Shown here piece by piece: positions 1-9,254 of a stretch of 64,000 bases of DNA. A program made the position numbers and the translations under genes. This DNA comes from JANQJA01 sp040880285. GTDB lineage: Bacteria; Pseudomonadota; Gammaproteobacteria; Pseudomonadales; Azotimanducaceae. Within the stretch, counting starts at the first letter, position 1; each line of letters starts with the position of its first letter. Under the pieces are notes generated by a model, which had not been told where the DNA came from, did not search any database, and was given only the letters and a program-made list of their open reading frames with translations. Location: positions 186,001 to 250,000 of the forward strand of contig JBBDIT010000055.1 in NCBI GenBank assembly GCA_040880285.1. The letters run 5' to 3'.

Positions 1-2631
1 GGTATTTACACGAAGCTTGCGAACGGCGAAGCGAGTGAAGAAGAACTGGCTTCCATGCGCTTTGCCTCCATCTCCGCGGTACAGCCCGGGCCCGCAGCGG
101 AGCCTTCAACAGAGCCTTCAGCCAGTAAAGAGCAAGAGCCCTCAGCGGAAAAAGAGCAAGAGCCTTCAGCAGAGCCTTCAGCGAGTAGAGAGCCCTCAGC
201 GGAAAAAGAGCAAGAGCCCTCAGTACTCGAAACGCCCGTAACCGTGACGATCGAACTGCCCGCGGATGAAATTGACGAAGATGTCTTGCCAATCTTCCTT
301 GAAGAAGCGGAAGAGTTGGTTGAATCTATCGATGCGGGTATCACCGACTGGAGTAACGATCCTGATTCAACTGAACATCTGGATCTACTGCTTCGGCATT
401 TACATACGCTAAAAGGCGGGTCGCGACTTGCTGGTCTGGCAAGCCTCGGGGAGTACACGCACAATTTCGAAACTTTCCTGATAGGAATTCAACAGAACCC
501 GGTGGGGCTGGATGATGCCTTCTTTGCGCTGGTTAACCAGCGCTCGGATGAGATAAACCGGCGCGTTGGTATCTATAATAAGTTGGCAACGGGTGAAGCG
601 ACGGACGAAGAATTAGATTCCATGCGTACCGCCCCTGACGCCGCACCCACATCCGCCACCGCGGAGCCTTCAGCGGACAGAGAGCCCTCAGCGGAGCCCT
701 CAGCGAGTAAAGAGCCCTCAGCGAGTAAGGAGCCCTCAGCGGAAAAAGACCAAGAGCCAGCCCCCGCAACCGATAAAAAGCCGGCGGCGCAGCAACCGCA
801 AACGGAAATGGTCCGTGTTTCTTCAGACCTGCTGGAAGGATTGATCGGTCTTGCGGGTGAATCCAGTATTACCCGTGGCCGGGTTGAACAGCAAATCGCT
901 GACTTCGGTGAGGCTCTCGAAGAGATGGAAGAAACCATCAACCGGGTCCGTGACCATGCACGTCGACTCGAAATCGAAGCAGAGTCCAGGGAAACAGTGT
1001 TCCGCAGCCAACAGGCTGAGAGCGAACAGAATTCACCATTTGACGATCTTGAGATGGATCGCTACACCATGTTGCAGGAAATCTCGCGGGCCCTGTCCGA
1101 GGGTGCATCGGACATGATGGACCTTAAGGATACCCTGGTTAACAAGAGCCGTGATGCAGAAACCCTGCTGCACCAGCAAGCACGAATTGGCAGTGATCTC
1201 CAGGAAGGATTGACGCGTACGCGGATGGTACCTTTTGCGAGACTGATTCCGCGCCTTAGGCGCATTGTTAGACAAATTAGTACCGAGGTTGGCAAGTCAG
1301 TACGATTCGATGCTTATAATGTCGAGGGGGAGCTGGATCGAAATGTACTTGACAGGATTGTTGCACCGCTTGAACACATGCTGCGGAATGCAGTTGACCA
1401 TGGTATTGAATCGGCGGAAAAGCGAAAAGAAGCCGGTAAGCCCGAGCAGGGTCGCATCAGCCTGAGATTGTCGCGTGAAGGCGGTTATGTGGTTCTGAAC
1501 GTCAGTGATGATGGTGGGGGGATTAACGTCGAGGCAGTCAAACAGAAAGCTATAGAACGAGGACTGATTACCGAGGACTCAGACGTCTCAGACCACGAGG
1601 TGCGCCAATTCATCATGAATGCCGGGTTCAGTACCGCGCAAAAACTGACCCAGATATCGGGCCGAGGTGTGGGTATGGATGTGGTCTCAAGCGAGATCAA
1701 AGCGCTTGGTGGCACCGTGTCTATTGATTCCACCTTCGGTGTGGGTACTGAATTCACGATACAGCTGCCGTTCACCGTTTCAATTAATCGTGCGCTGATG
1801 GTTGTGGTTCAGGATGAAATTTATGCGGTCCCATTGAACACAATTGAAGGCATTGTTCGTGTCAGCCCTTATGAACTCGAAGCCTATTATCAGCCTGATG
1901 CACCCATGTTTGAGTATGCCGGCCAACCGTATCGACTGGCCTACATGGGCGGTATGCTTGAAAAGTCATCGAACCCAAATCTGGAAGGTCAGGTCGCACC
2001 ATTGCCGGTTATTCTGGCGCGAAGCGGCGATCATGCGGTGGCGCTCCAGGTTGACCGCGTTATCGGTAGTAAGGAGGTGGTAGTTAAAAGCCTCGGACCC
2101 CAGTTCAATGAAGTAGGCGGGATATCCGGGGCGACGGTTCTCGGTGATGGCAGTGTAGTGATTATCCTGGATGTCATGGCGTTGGTGAGAAGCAATGATT
2201 TAAAGGAAATCTCAGAGCCGGACGGTACCGAAGAAATTACCGAGGACGCTGGCGTCCGCACCATTATGATCGTCGATGATTCGGTCACGGTGAGGAAGGT
2301 AACCTCGCGCCTGATGGAACGCCAGGGCTGGGAGGTGTTGACTGCAAAGGATGGCCTCGATGCCATGAACCAACTTGCCGAGACTTACCCTTCTCTGGTG
2401 CTGCTCGACATCGAGATGCCACGAATGGATGGATTCGAAGTCTTGCGATCCGTGCGTCGTGATGAGCGACTCAAAGACTTGCCCATTATTATGATCACCT
2501 CAAGGACCGGCGAAAAGCACCAGCAACAGGCGTTTGAATTGGGTGTGAATCGATACATGGGCAAACCGTTTCAGGAAGCCGACCTCCTTACTAACATCGA
2601 GGAAGTGCTGGCGGAAGCCAAAGGTCGCTGA
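1..2631 (+). CDS. ChpA/PilL-type hybrid chemosensory histidine kinase, 5' truncated
   Basis: This frame is open from the first base, so the true start lies outside the window; 876 residues are visible. In order there is the tail of one HPt-type module, a Pro-Glu-Ser-Ala-rich linker, a complete HPt domain (HLHTLKGGSRLAG, phosphorylatable His codon at 403), a second similar linker, a dimerisation region (about 808-1330), a CheA ATPase domain (N box LRNAVDHGIE), a CheW-like domain (about 1780-2200) and a C-terminal receiver (IMIVDDS, acceptor Asp in LLDIEMP, Lys in GKPF). Several HPt domains fused to CheA core and receiver are typical of ChpA/PilL, the kinase of the chemosensory system that controls type IV pili and twitching. 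The following CheW-like gene and rsmE fit the Pseudomonas pil-chp neighbourhood. A CheA-receiver hybrid of another chemosensory cluster is the alternative. Confidence 0.9.
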   Translation, partial: GIYTKLANGEASEEELASMRFASISAVQPGPAAEPSTEPSASKEQEPSAEKEQEPSAEPSASREPSAEKEQEPSVLETPVTVTIELPADEIDEDVLPIFLEEAEELVESIDAGITDWSNDPDSTEHLDLLLRHLHTLKGGSRLAGLASLGEYTHNFETFLIGIQQNPVGLDDAFFALVNQRSDEINRRVGIYNKLATGEATDEELDSMRTAPDAAPTSATAEPSADREPSAEPSASKEPSASKEPSAEKDQEPAPATDKKPAAQQPQTEMVRVSSDLLEGLIGLAGESSITRGRVEQQIADFGEALEEMEETINRVRDHARRLEIEAESRETVFRSQQAESEQNSPFDDLEMDRYTMLQEISRALSEGASDMMDLKDTLVNKSRDAETLLHQQARIGSDLQEGLTRTRMVPFARLIPRLRRIVRQISTEVGKSVRFDAYNVEGELDRNVLDRIVAPLEHMLRNAVDHGIESAEKRKEAGKPEQGRISLRLSREGGYVVLNVSDDGGGINVEAVKQKAIERGLITEDSDVSDHEVRQFIMNAGFSTAQKLTQISGRGVGMDVVSSEIKALGGTVSIDSTFGVGTEFTIQLPFTVSINRALMVVVQDEIYAVPLNTIEGIVRVSPYELEAYYQPDAPMFEYAGQPYRLAYMGGMLEKSSNPNLEGQVAPLPVILARSGDHAVALQVDRVIGSKEVVVKSLGPQFNEVGGISGATVLGDGSVVIILDVMALVRSNDLKEISEPDGTEEITEDAGVRTIMIVDDSVTVRKVTSRLMERQGWEVLTAKDGLDAMNQLAETYPSLVLLDIEMPRMDGFEVLRSVRRDERLKDLPIIMITSRTGEKHQQQAFELGVNRYMGKPFQEADLLTNIEEVLAEAKGR
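100..222 (+). repeat. Repetitive EPSA/EKEQ linker, copy 1
   Basis: The sequence encodes about 41 residues made almost only of repeated EPSA, EPSAS-K/R and EPSAEKEQ words. It lies between the partial first HPt-type module and the complete HPt domain. At the DNA level, words such as gagccctcagcggaaaaag recur almost unchanged. Confidence 0.85.
661..759 (+). repeat. Repetitive EPSA/EPSASKE linker, copy 2
   Basis: About 33 residues use the same repeat vocabulary as the linker at 100-222. It follows a segment (about 570-627, GIYNKLATGEATDEELDSM) that closely matches the first codons of the window (GIYTKLANGEASEEELASM). The linker therefore belongs to a duplicated HPt-plus-linker unit. Confidence 0.85.
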
Positions 2632-2633
2632 CC

Positions 2634-3098
2634 GTGTCTGAAAGTTCAATCGAGATTCCTACCTTTATCCTGCCACTGCAGCGAAGTAACCTGCTCGTAC
2701 CTAACGCCACGGTAGCAGAAATCATTCCCTATGAACCCTTGCAACGGATGCAAGATTCACCGGATTGGTTTTTAGGATTTCTCGGTTGGCGAGGGGTTCA
2801 GGTACCGGTTGTCTCGTTTGAAATGTTGAGCGTAAAACGGGGAAGCTTTTCGCTGGTCAGTGTTTCCTCGGCGAGTCTCGTAATTTTGAAGGCACTGGGG
2901 GGCAATCCGGAACTACGTTTTTTTGCAATGGTCGCACAGGCGCTACCTCGATTGGTCCGAATCAAGGAAAATGAACTGTTCGAAACTGGTGAAGACAGCG
3001 GCGAGACAGAACTGCAAAAAGTGAGATACGCTGACGAGATCGTTTCCTTGCCAAATCTCGACTACATCGAGTCTTCTATCCTCGAAGTCATCCGGTAG
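2634..3098 (+). CDS. CheW-like adaptor, ChpC-type
   Basis: This 154-residue protein resembles CheW across most of its length: an N-terminal beta-rich part (FILPLQRSNLLVPNATVAEI), then LGFLGWRGVQVPVVSFE, the usual CheW pattern around the receptor and kinase contact surface. The likely start is a GTG two bases after the kinase stop codon, which suggests one operon and coupled translation. In the Pseudomonas pil-chp cluster ChpC is a second CheW-like adaptor placed after ChpA, and this gene has the same position. It would link receptors to the kinase at the cell pole. The family is clear; the specific ChpC role is inferred from position. Confidence 0.8.
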   Translation: MSESSIEIPTFILPLQRSNLLVPNATVAEIIPYEPLQRMQDSPDWFLGFLGWRGVQVPVVSFEMLSVKRGSFSLVSVSSASLVILKALGGNPELRFFAMVAQALPRLVRIKENELFETGEDSGETELQKVRYADEIVSLPNLDYIESSILEVIR

Positions 3099-3103
3099 GA
3101 ATG

Positions 3104-3826
3104 CTAGAGATCACCCCAGCGGGACTGGACAAGACTGATTAGCGTAAGGGGAGCCGTGTCAGCCCGAAGGATTCTTGGTCCCAGATTGATTGACTCAAAT
3201 TCGTTCGCCCCGGCGAGTTCGACTTCATCATCACTCAGCCCACCTTCCGGTCCTATCAGCAATGCGACACAAGTCGGTACACAGGTGATATCACGGAAAT
3301 GGTTGCCTTTGCCTGGATGCGCAACCAGTTTGAGTTCTGCTCGCACCGATTGAATCCAGTCCGCCACCGAACTGACCTCCTGAAGAGTCGGTGGGCAGTT
3401 GCGTTCACATTGCTCACAGGTCGTTCTGCTAACTTGTAGCCAGTGATGCTTGCGTTTCTTGAGACTTTTTTCAGCGACCGTTGTGAAGCGCGTAATAAGT
3501 GGTGTGATCTCACTGACACCCAACTCGGTAGCCTTCTGAATTGCCACGTCCATGGCATCGCGTTTGAGAATTGCCATGCCCAGTTTGATGACAAGATCCG
3601 ATTCCCGGTCGATCAGCGAAAATGAACCGATCTCAACAGCGGCCCTGTTCCGGTCCAGTGTTTCGATGACGCCGCTATATTGCCCGCCCTGCCCATTAAA
3701 CAGGATGATTTCCTGGCCCACGTTGCATCGAAGCACGTTACGGAGGTAATGAGCTTGGGTCTCCGCCAGGGAAATGCAGGTATTCACCTTGAGGTCTTGC
3801 GGTACAAACAGCCGCGGTATTCGCAT
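3104..3826 (-). CDS. rsmE: 16S rRNA (uracil-1498-N3)-methyltransferase
   Basis: RsmE transfers a methyl group from S-adenosylmethionine to N3 of U1498 in 16S rRNA in the assembled 30S subunit. The 240-residue protein has the family's usual length. It has an N-terminal PUA-like RNA-binding part (IPRLFV, AHYLRNVLR) and a C-terminal SPOUT domain whose knot region carries LIGPEGGLSDDEV and LGPRILRADTAPL. It is convergent with the CheW-like gene, 5 bases apart, and lies downstream of metF on the same strand with 24 bases between. In P. aeruginosa rsmE also lies just past the chp cluster. Confidence 0.95.
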   Translation of the reverse strand: MRIPRLFVPQDLKVNTCISLAETQAHYLRNVLRCNVGQEIILFNGQGGQYSGVIETLDRNRAAVEIGSFSLIDRESDLVIKLGMAILKRDAMDVAIQKATELGVSEITPLITRFTTVAEKSLKKRKHHWLQVSRTTCEQCERNCPPTLQEVSSVADWIQSVRAELKLVAHPGKGNHFRDITCVPTCVALLIGPEGGLSDDEVELAGANEFESINLGPRILRADTAPLTLISLVQSRWGDL

Positions 3827-3850
3827 TGACGGGACTTCCCCGGAGTGGCG

Positions 3851-4693
3851 CTACAAAGAGAGATTATGCCAAATGCGAAGAGACGGTAAAGACTGATTCA
3901 GGGTATAGAAGTGTATCCCCGGCGCGCCACCATCGAGCAGCCTTTGGCAAAGATCAGTTAAAATTTCCTCACTGAAGGCCTTTTGGCTGTCGAGATCCTC
4001 GCCATAGGACTCCATCTGGCGTCGAATCCATCTGGGTATATCGGCACCACACTTCTCCGAGAAGCGTACGATGTTGGTGTAGTTTGTGATGGGCATAATA
4101 CCGGGCACAATCGGGATGTTGATGCCGAGTTTCTCGCATTGGCCGATGTAACGAAAGTATGCATCGGCATTATAGAAATACTGGGTCAAGGCACCATCCG
4201 CCCCCGCCTCAACTTTTTCCTTGAAGTAATACAGGTCGGATTCCACAGTTTTGGAGTCCGGGTGTACTTCGGGGTAGGCGGCCACGTCGATAGTAAAGTG
4301 ATCACCGGTTTTCTCCCGGATAAACCGGACCAGCTCACTGGCGTAGCGCATGGATTTCGACCCGGTACCGCTCGGCACGTCGCCCCGCAGGGCAACCACT
4401 CGCTTTATCCCGGCATCCTTGTATTCACTGATCAACGCTTCAATTTTCTCAGGTTCATCGCTGCCAAACGAAAGGTGCGGCGCCACATCGGAACCGGCCT
4501 GGTTGATGGCAAGCACCGCCTGTTTGGTCCCATCCTTGGTTGAGCCACCGGCACCATAGGTAACAGAGAAGAACGTTGGATTCGCCTCGCACAGACGCTT
4601 GTGGACCTGGGACAGTTTTTCAACCGCCTCGGGTGTACGCGGCGCAGAAAACTCGAAGCTGAAATTCCTGGGGAATTCTGACTGGCTGATCAT
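3851..4693 (-). CDS. metF: 5,10-methylenetetrahydrofolate reductase
   Basis: MetF reduces methylene-tetrahydrofolate to methyl-tetrahydrofolate with FAD, supplying the methyl group for methionine synthesis. The 280-residue barrel protein shows the N-terminal FEFSAPRT with the catalytic-type Glu, SVTYGAGGST, VALRGDVPSG and the C-terminal PGIHFYTLN. Length matches bacterial MetF. Its start lies 3 bases after the metK stop, so the two are surely co-transcribed. This couples SAM synthesis with methyl supply. The SAH hydrolase gene ahcY, which often sits between metK and metF in related bacteria, is absent here. Confidence 0.95.
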   Translation of the reverse strand: MISQSEFPRNFSFEFSAPRTPEAVEKLSQVHKRLCEANPTFFSVTYGAGGSTKDGTKQAVLAINQAGSDVAPHLSFGSDEPEKIEALISEYKDAGIKRVVALRGDVPSGTGSKSMRYASELVRFIREKTGDHFTIDVAAYPEVHPDSKTVESDLYYFKEKVEAGADGALTQYFYNADAYFRYIGQCEKLGINIPIVPGIMPITNYTNIVRFSEKCGADIPRWIRRQMESYGEDLDSQKAFSEEILTDLCQRLLDGGAPGIHFYTLNQSLPSLRIWHNLSL

Positions 4694-4696
4694 GGC

Positions 4697-5854
4697 TTAC
4701 AATGCCGCTGCCAGCGCTTCTGCCTTGTCGGTCTTCTCCCAGGTGAAGTTCGGCTCCTCCCGGCCAAAGTGGCCGTAAGCAGCGGTGGCACGGTAGATAG
4801 GCCGCTTCAGGTCGAGCATCGCGATGAGTCCCCTGGGTCGCAGGTCGAAATGTTCCCGCACCAGCGCCTCAATCTTCTCATCGGCCAATTTACCGGTGCC
4901 GAAGGTGTTGATGCTGATTGAAGTAGGCTCGGCCACGCCAATGGCATAGGAAACCTGGATCTCACATCGATCGGCAAGACCGGCGGCAACAATATTCTTG
5001 GCGACATAGCGCGTGGCGTAGGTTGCGCTACGGTCCACCTTCGACGGATCCTTGCCAGAGAAGGCGCCGCCACCATGACGCGCCATACCGCCATAGGTAT
5101 CGACGATGATCTTTCGACCGGTTAGGCCGGCGTCGCCAACAGGCCCACCGATGACGAATTTTCCAGTGGGATTGATGTGGAATTTGGTGCCGGCATGTAG
5201 CCAGTTGGCCGGTAGGACCGGTTTGATGATTTCTTCCATTACCGCTTCTTGCAGGTCTTTTAAGGAGACGTCCTCATCGTGTTGGGTCGAAAGTACGACC
5301 GCGTCGATTGCGACCGGCTGGCCTTTTTCGTCATAACGGAACGAGACCTGGCTCTTTGCATCGGGGCGCAGGAAAGGCAATTTGCCTGATTTGCGAACTT
5401 CGGATTGCTTTTTCACCAGTCGATGGGCGTAGGTAATGGGGGCGGGCATCAAGACGTCAGTTTCATTGGACGCATAACCGAACATCAAGCCCTGGTCACC
5501 AGCCCCTTGTTCGTGGTCGTCCGACTCATCCACGCCCATGGCGATATCCGGTGATTGTTTACCGATGCCGTTTAATACCGCGCAGGATGCGCCGTCAAAG
5601 CCTACCTTTGAACTGTTGTAGCCGATATCGAGAATGACGCCTCTCACCAGGTCTTCCAGATCGACCCAGGCGGTTGTCGTAATCTCCCCTGCGATCAGTG
5701 CCAGCCCGGTTTTCACCAGGGTCTCACATGCAACCCGCGCATTCGGGTCCTCGGCCAATATAGCGTCGAGAATGGCGTCTGAAATTTGGTCTGCCATTTT
5801 GTCAGGGTGGCCTTCAGATACGGATTCGGAGGTAAAAGTTCGATTTATGCTCAT
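4697..5854 (-). CDS. metK: S-adenosylmethionine synthetase
   Basis: MetK joins ATP and methionine to make S-adenosylmethionine. The 385 residues match the family length. Signature motifs are GHPDKMADQISDAILDAIL near the N-terminus, the DDHEQGAGDQGLMFGYA segment with the GAGDQG ATP motif, and the P-loop-like GGGAFSGKDPSKVDRSA. It is the first gene of a metK-metF minus-strand operon and diverges from tkt, with about 209 bases between the start codons. That leader contains possible alternative hairpins, described separately. Confidence 0.97.
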   Translation of the reverse strand: MSINRTFTSESVSEGHPDKMADQISDAILDAILAEDPNARVACETLVKTGLALIAGEITTTAWVDLEDLVRGVILDIGYNSSKVGFDGASCAVLNGIGKQSPDIAMGVDESDDHEQGAGDQGLMFGYASNETDVLMPAPITYAHRLVKKQSEVRKSGKLPFLRPDAKSQVSFRYDEKGQPVAIDAVVLSTQHDEDVSLKDLQEAVMEEIIKPVLPANWLHAGTKFHINPTGKFVIGGPVGDAGLTGRKIIVDTYGGMARHGGGAFSGKDPSKVDRSATYATRYVAKNIVAAGLADRCEIQVSYAIGVAEPTSISINTFGTGKLADEKIEALVREHFDLRPRGLIAMLDLKRPIYRATAAYGHFGREEPNFTWEKTDKAEALAAAL

Positions 5855-5985
5855 TGCCTGTCTTTGGTTATGAAGTTAAGGGCGGGAATTCTAACGTCTG
5901 GAAGGTTTTATTCCCATTACCTGACCGTGATTATGCCTCAAGATGAAGGTTAGTCCGGCTCATGAACCCTTCTGATCCTTATATA
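5855..5985 (-). promoter_or_regulatory. metK promoter and structured leader candidate
   Basis: A TATATA -10-like hexamer lies at 5980-5985 (minus strand), which would start transcription near 5973. The transcript would begin with GAAGGGTT (5965-5972). This can pair with AACCTTC at 5945-5951 or with an identical AACCTTC at 5901-5907, so the two pairings exclude each other. The second copy is inside the loop of another inverted repeat, GGGAAT (5910-5915) with ATTCCC (5884-5889), close to the start codon. One half-conserved MetJ-like box (AGACGTTA, 5892-5899) is present. It does not fit a SAM or SAH riboswitch class that I recognise. Function is inferred from layout only. Confidence 0.35.
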
Positions 5986-6063
5986 GCGGGGAATGGCTGT
6001 TGTTGCGGGCTGGCCTTTAAGGGAAAATAGGCCCCCTCTTCCTCGGGCAATCGGCAGTAAATA

Positions 6064-8070
6064 ATGACTTCACATCGGCAAATGGCGAATGCAATTCGCG
6101 CGCTATCCATGGACGCAGTACAGAAAGCAAAATCAGGACATCCGGGCGCGCCGATGGGGATGGCGGACATTGCAGAGGTTCTCTGGACACAGTTTCTCAA
6201 ACACAACCCCCAAAACCCCGGCTGGGTTAACCGCGACAGGTTTGTACTCTCCAACGGCCATGGCTCCATGTTACTTTACTCCCTGCTCCACCTGACCGGC
6301 TATGCGCTGTCAATGGAGGAGATCAAGAGATTCCGCCAACTGGACTCCATGACCCCTGGCCATCCCGAGTACGGCTACACGCCGGGCATCGAGACAACCA
6401 CGGGGCCCCTGGGCCAGGGTCTTGCCAATGCCGTGGGCATGGCGATTGCCGAGAAGGTACTGGCATCCCATTTTAACCGTGTACTCAACGGCCGCAGATT
6501 AGACATAGTGGACCACCGCACGTTTGTATTTGCCGGTGATGGCTGCCTGATGGAAGGCGTATCTCATGAGGCGGCGTCTCTTGCAGGGACTCTGGGACTG
6601 GGTAAATTAACCTGCATCTACGATGACAATGGAATTTCCATCGACGGTGAGGTAGACGGCTGGTTTACCGACGATACCCCGGCGCGGTTTGAAGCCTACG
6701 GCTGGCATGTGATCCGTGATGTCGACGGCCACGACCGTGATGCGATAGCGCGTGCCATCGAAATGGCGACGGGTGAGACCACCAGGCCCTCGATCCTCTG
6801 CTGTAAGACGGTGATTGGGTATGGAGCTCCAACCAAAGCCGGAAAAGCATCCAGCCATGGGGCCCCCCTAGGCGAAGCTGAAATCGAAGGTGCTCGCAAG
6901 GCATTGGACTGGAATTGGGGCCCATTTGAAATCCCCGATGAAATCTATGCCGCCTGGGATTGCTGCAAGAAAGGCGCAGAGATAGAGCGTCGCTGGCAGC
7001 AGCGGTTTGCGGAGTACAGGGACGCGTTTCCTGACGCCGCCCTTGAGTTTGAGCGGCGGATGTCAAAGTCGTTACCCGGCGACTGGTCCAGCCGCATGGA
7101 TGGTTTGCTCGCGGAAACCAATGCCAAAGCTGAGACCCTGGCCTCAAGGACCGCATCTTGCAACGTCATTGGTGAAATTTCGAAACTGCTGCCTGAGCTG
7201 ACGGGTGGATCTGCTGACCTGTCCGGGTCGAATTGCACACTATGGCCCGAGGCCAAAGCGCTGACACGGGAAGATGCAGACGGCAATTACATTTACTACG
7301 GTGTGCGTGAATTCGGGATGACCGCCATTGCCAATGGAATGGCCTTGCATGGTGGGCTCATTCCCTTTGCTGGAACCTTTCTGATCTTTATGGAATACGC
7401 CAGAAATGCGGTGCGCATGTCGGCCCTGATGGGGATCCGTAATATCCTGGTCTATTCCCATGACTCCATCGGCCAGGGAGAAGACGGCCCTACCCACCAA
7501 CCGGTTGAACAGCTCGCAAACCTCCGGGGCACGCCCAATATGTCGGTTTGGCGTCCCTGCGATGCGGTGGAGACCGTGGTTGCCTGGCGTTGCGCCATTG
7601 AGCGCATGCAGGGCCCAACGGCACTGGTATTCTCTCGCCAGAATCTCCCCCATCAGGCACGTGACCCGGACCAGCTGCAAAATATTGTCCGCGGTGGCTA
7701 CATCTTGCGTGACGCGGCTACCGAACCCGATGTGATCATTATTGCGACAGGATCTGAAGTGGCGCTCGCGACCGCCGCATTCGACCAATTGACTTCTGAC
7801 GGCGTCCCGGTTCGGGTCGTATCGATGCCCAGTGTCGACACCTTTGAAGCGCAGGACGAGGCGTACAAGGAACGGGTCCTGCCGGACGCGAAACGAAAAA
7901 GGCTTGCGATAGAAGCCGCTCATCCGGATTACTGGCACAAGATCGTGGGACTCGATGGTCGCGTTATCGGGCTATCGAGCTTCGGTGAATCCGGGCCGGG
8001 CGGCGACGTGTTCAGGCACTTTGGATTTACGACCGAAGCCGTAATACAAGCCGTCAAGGAAATGGTGTAG
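6064..8070 (+). CDS. tkt: Transketolase
   Basis: Transketolase moves two-carbon ketol units between sugar phosphates in the pentose phosphate pathway, using thiamine diphosphate. The 668 residues match TktA. The N-terminal domain shows KSGHPGAPMGMADIAEVLW and the ThDP/metal motif GDGCLMEGVSHEAASLAG; the pyrimidine domain has REFGMTAIANGMALHGG and DSIGQGEDGPTHQP. The stop codon directly abuts the ATG of pgk, so the genes form an operon. The upstream 209-base gap is shared with divergent metK. Confidence 0.97.
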   Translation: MTSHRQMANAIRALSMDAVQKAKSGHPGAPMGMADIAEVLWTQFLKHNPQNPGWVNRDRFVLSNGHGSMLLYSLLHLTGYALSMEEIKRFRQLDSMTPGHPEYGYTPGIETTTGPLGQGLANAVGMAIAEKVLASHFNRVLNGRRLDIVDHRTFVFAGDGCLMEGVSHEAASLAGTLGLGKLTCIYDDNGISIDGEVDGWFTDDTPARFEAYGWHVIRDVDGHDRDAIARAIEMATGETTRPSILCCKTVIGYGAPTKAGKASSHGAPLGEAEIEGARKALDWNWGPFEIPDEIYAAWDCCKKGAEIERRWQQRFAEYRDAFPDAALEFERRMSKSLPGDWSSRMDGLLAETNAKAETLASRTASCNVIGEISKLLPELTGGSADLSGSNCTLWPEAKALTREDADGNYIYYGVREFGMTAIANGMALHGGLIPFAGTFLIFMEYARNAVRMSALMGIRNILVYSHDSIGQGEDGPTHQPVEQLANLRGTPNMSVWRPCDAVETVVAWRCAIERMQGPTALVFSRQNLPHQARDPDQLQNIVRGGYILRDAATEPDVIIIATGSEVALATAAFDQLTSDGVPVRVVSMPSVDTFEAQDEAYKERVLPDAKRKRLAIEAAHPDYWHKIVGLDGRVIGLSSFGESGPGGDVFRHFGFTTEAVIQAVKEMV

Positions 8071-9240
8071 ATGCAGGTACTTGATCTTAAGGGCCAGGCA
8101 CTTAAGGGGAAGCGGGTACTCATTCGTGAAGACCTGAACGTTCCCATCAAGGCAGGACAGGTAACGAGTGATGCGCGCATACGTGCCGCGTGGCCAACCA
8201 TCGAATATGCCATCAATGCAGGGGCGAAGGTTATGGTGATGTCGCACCTGGGTCGCCCGGTGGAGGGTAAATCAATCCTTGCGCAACCGGAATTCTCACT
8301 GGTGCCAGTGGCCAGGTGTATCGAGAAGTTGACCGGTAAGCGAGTACAGCTTGTCGATGATTATCTCGATGGTTTCGAGTGGCAAGATGCGGACTTTGTG
8401 TTGTTCGAGAATGTCCGTATCAACCAGGGAGAAGCGGCCAACGATGAACGCCTGGCCAGAAAACTGGCAGCGCTTTGCGATCTGTTTGTGATGGATGCCT
8501 TTGGTACCGCTCACCGGGCCCAGGCCAGCACAGAAGGTGTCGCGCGCTATGCGCCTGTTGCTTGTGCCGGTCCACTTTTGCTGGCAGAACTCGGGGCCCT
8601 GGATAAAGCCTTGTCTAATCCCCGACACCCGGTCGTGGCGGTTGTCGGGGGCAGCAAGGTCTCGACCAAGCTGGAGGTTCTTGATGCGCTCTCTGGCAAG
8701 GTGGATACCTTGATTGTTGGTGGCGGCATTGCCAATACATTCCTCGCGGCAACCGGACATCCGGTTGGCAAATCCTTGTGTGAAAACGATCTGATCGATT
8801 CCGCTAAAGCGTTGTTATCGAAAGTGGATATTCCGATTCCTGTTGATGTTGTCGTGGGTGCGTCGCCTGGCGATACATCCGGAGTAACCAGGTCAGTCGA
8901 TGATGTGGGTGAAGCAGATATGATATTAGATATTGGTCCGGTCACCATGGCGCGCGTATGTGACCTGGTCAAAGCTGCTGGGACAATCATCTGGAATGGT
9001 CCGGTCGGTGTTTTCGAAAATGATGCTTTTGGGGAAGGGACGCGAGCACTCAGTGAAGCCATTGCTGAAAGCGACGCATTCTCCCTTGCGGGTGGTGGCG
9101 ACACCCTGGCGGCGATTGATAAGTATGATGTTGCTGACCGCATTTCTTATATATCGACCGGTGGCGGTGCGTTCCTGGAGTTTGTTGAGGGCAAAACATT
9201 ACCAGCCGTGGCTGCACTTGAGTCACGGTACAACGGATAA
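8071..9240 (+). CDS. pgk: Phosphoglycerate kinase
   Basis: This glycolytic and gluconeogenic enzyme interconverts 1,3-bisphosphoglycerate with ADP and 3-phosphoglycerate with ATP. The 389-residue length is standard. Motifs are VLIREDLNVPI and SHLGRP (substrate site), AFGTAHRAQAST, VVGGSKVSTK, and the C-terminal nucleotide site GPVGVFE and STGGGAFLE. The start follows the tkt stop with no gap and no separate ribosome-binding site is evident, so translation is probably coupled. No gapA/epd or pyk gene lies beside it, unlike the usual gammaproteobacterial cluster. Confidence 0.97.
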   Translation: MQVLDLKGQALKGKRVLIREDLNVPIKAGQVTSDARIRAAWPTIEYAINAGAKVMVMSHLGRPVEGKSILAQPEFSLVPVARCIEKLTGKRVQLVDDYLDGFEWQDADFVLFENVRINQGEAANDERLARKLAALCDLFVMDAFGTAHRAQASTEGVARYAPVACAGPLLLAELGALDKALSNPRHPVVAVVGGSKVSTKLEVLDALSGKVDTLIVGGGIANTFLAATGHPVGKSLCENDLIDSAKALLSKVDIPIPVDVVVGASPGDTSGVTRSVDDVGEADMILDIGPVTMARVCDLVKAAGTIIWNGPVGVFENDAFGEGTRALSEAIAESDAFSLAGGGDTLAAIDKYDVADRISYISTGGGAFLEFVEGKTLPAVAALESRYNG

Positions 9241-9254
9241 GTGGAGAAACGGAT

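Noticed and set aside
6..464. 152-codon minus-strand open frame across the repeat linker of the kinase
   Set aside because: It is the mirror of the EPSA repeats on the other strand. Its Ser/Ala/Glu-rich product results from the repeat and no start signals or homology support it.
3983..4543. 186-codon plus-strand frame opposite metF
   Set aside because: The real gene on the minus strand has full MetF similarity; the opposite frame has none.
5855..6063. Known SAM-I, SAM-II or SAH riboswitch before metK
   Set aside because: The conserved core sequences of these classes could not be found by eye. Only an unclassified structure is proposed.
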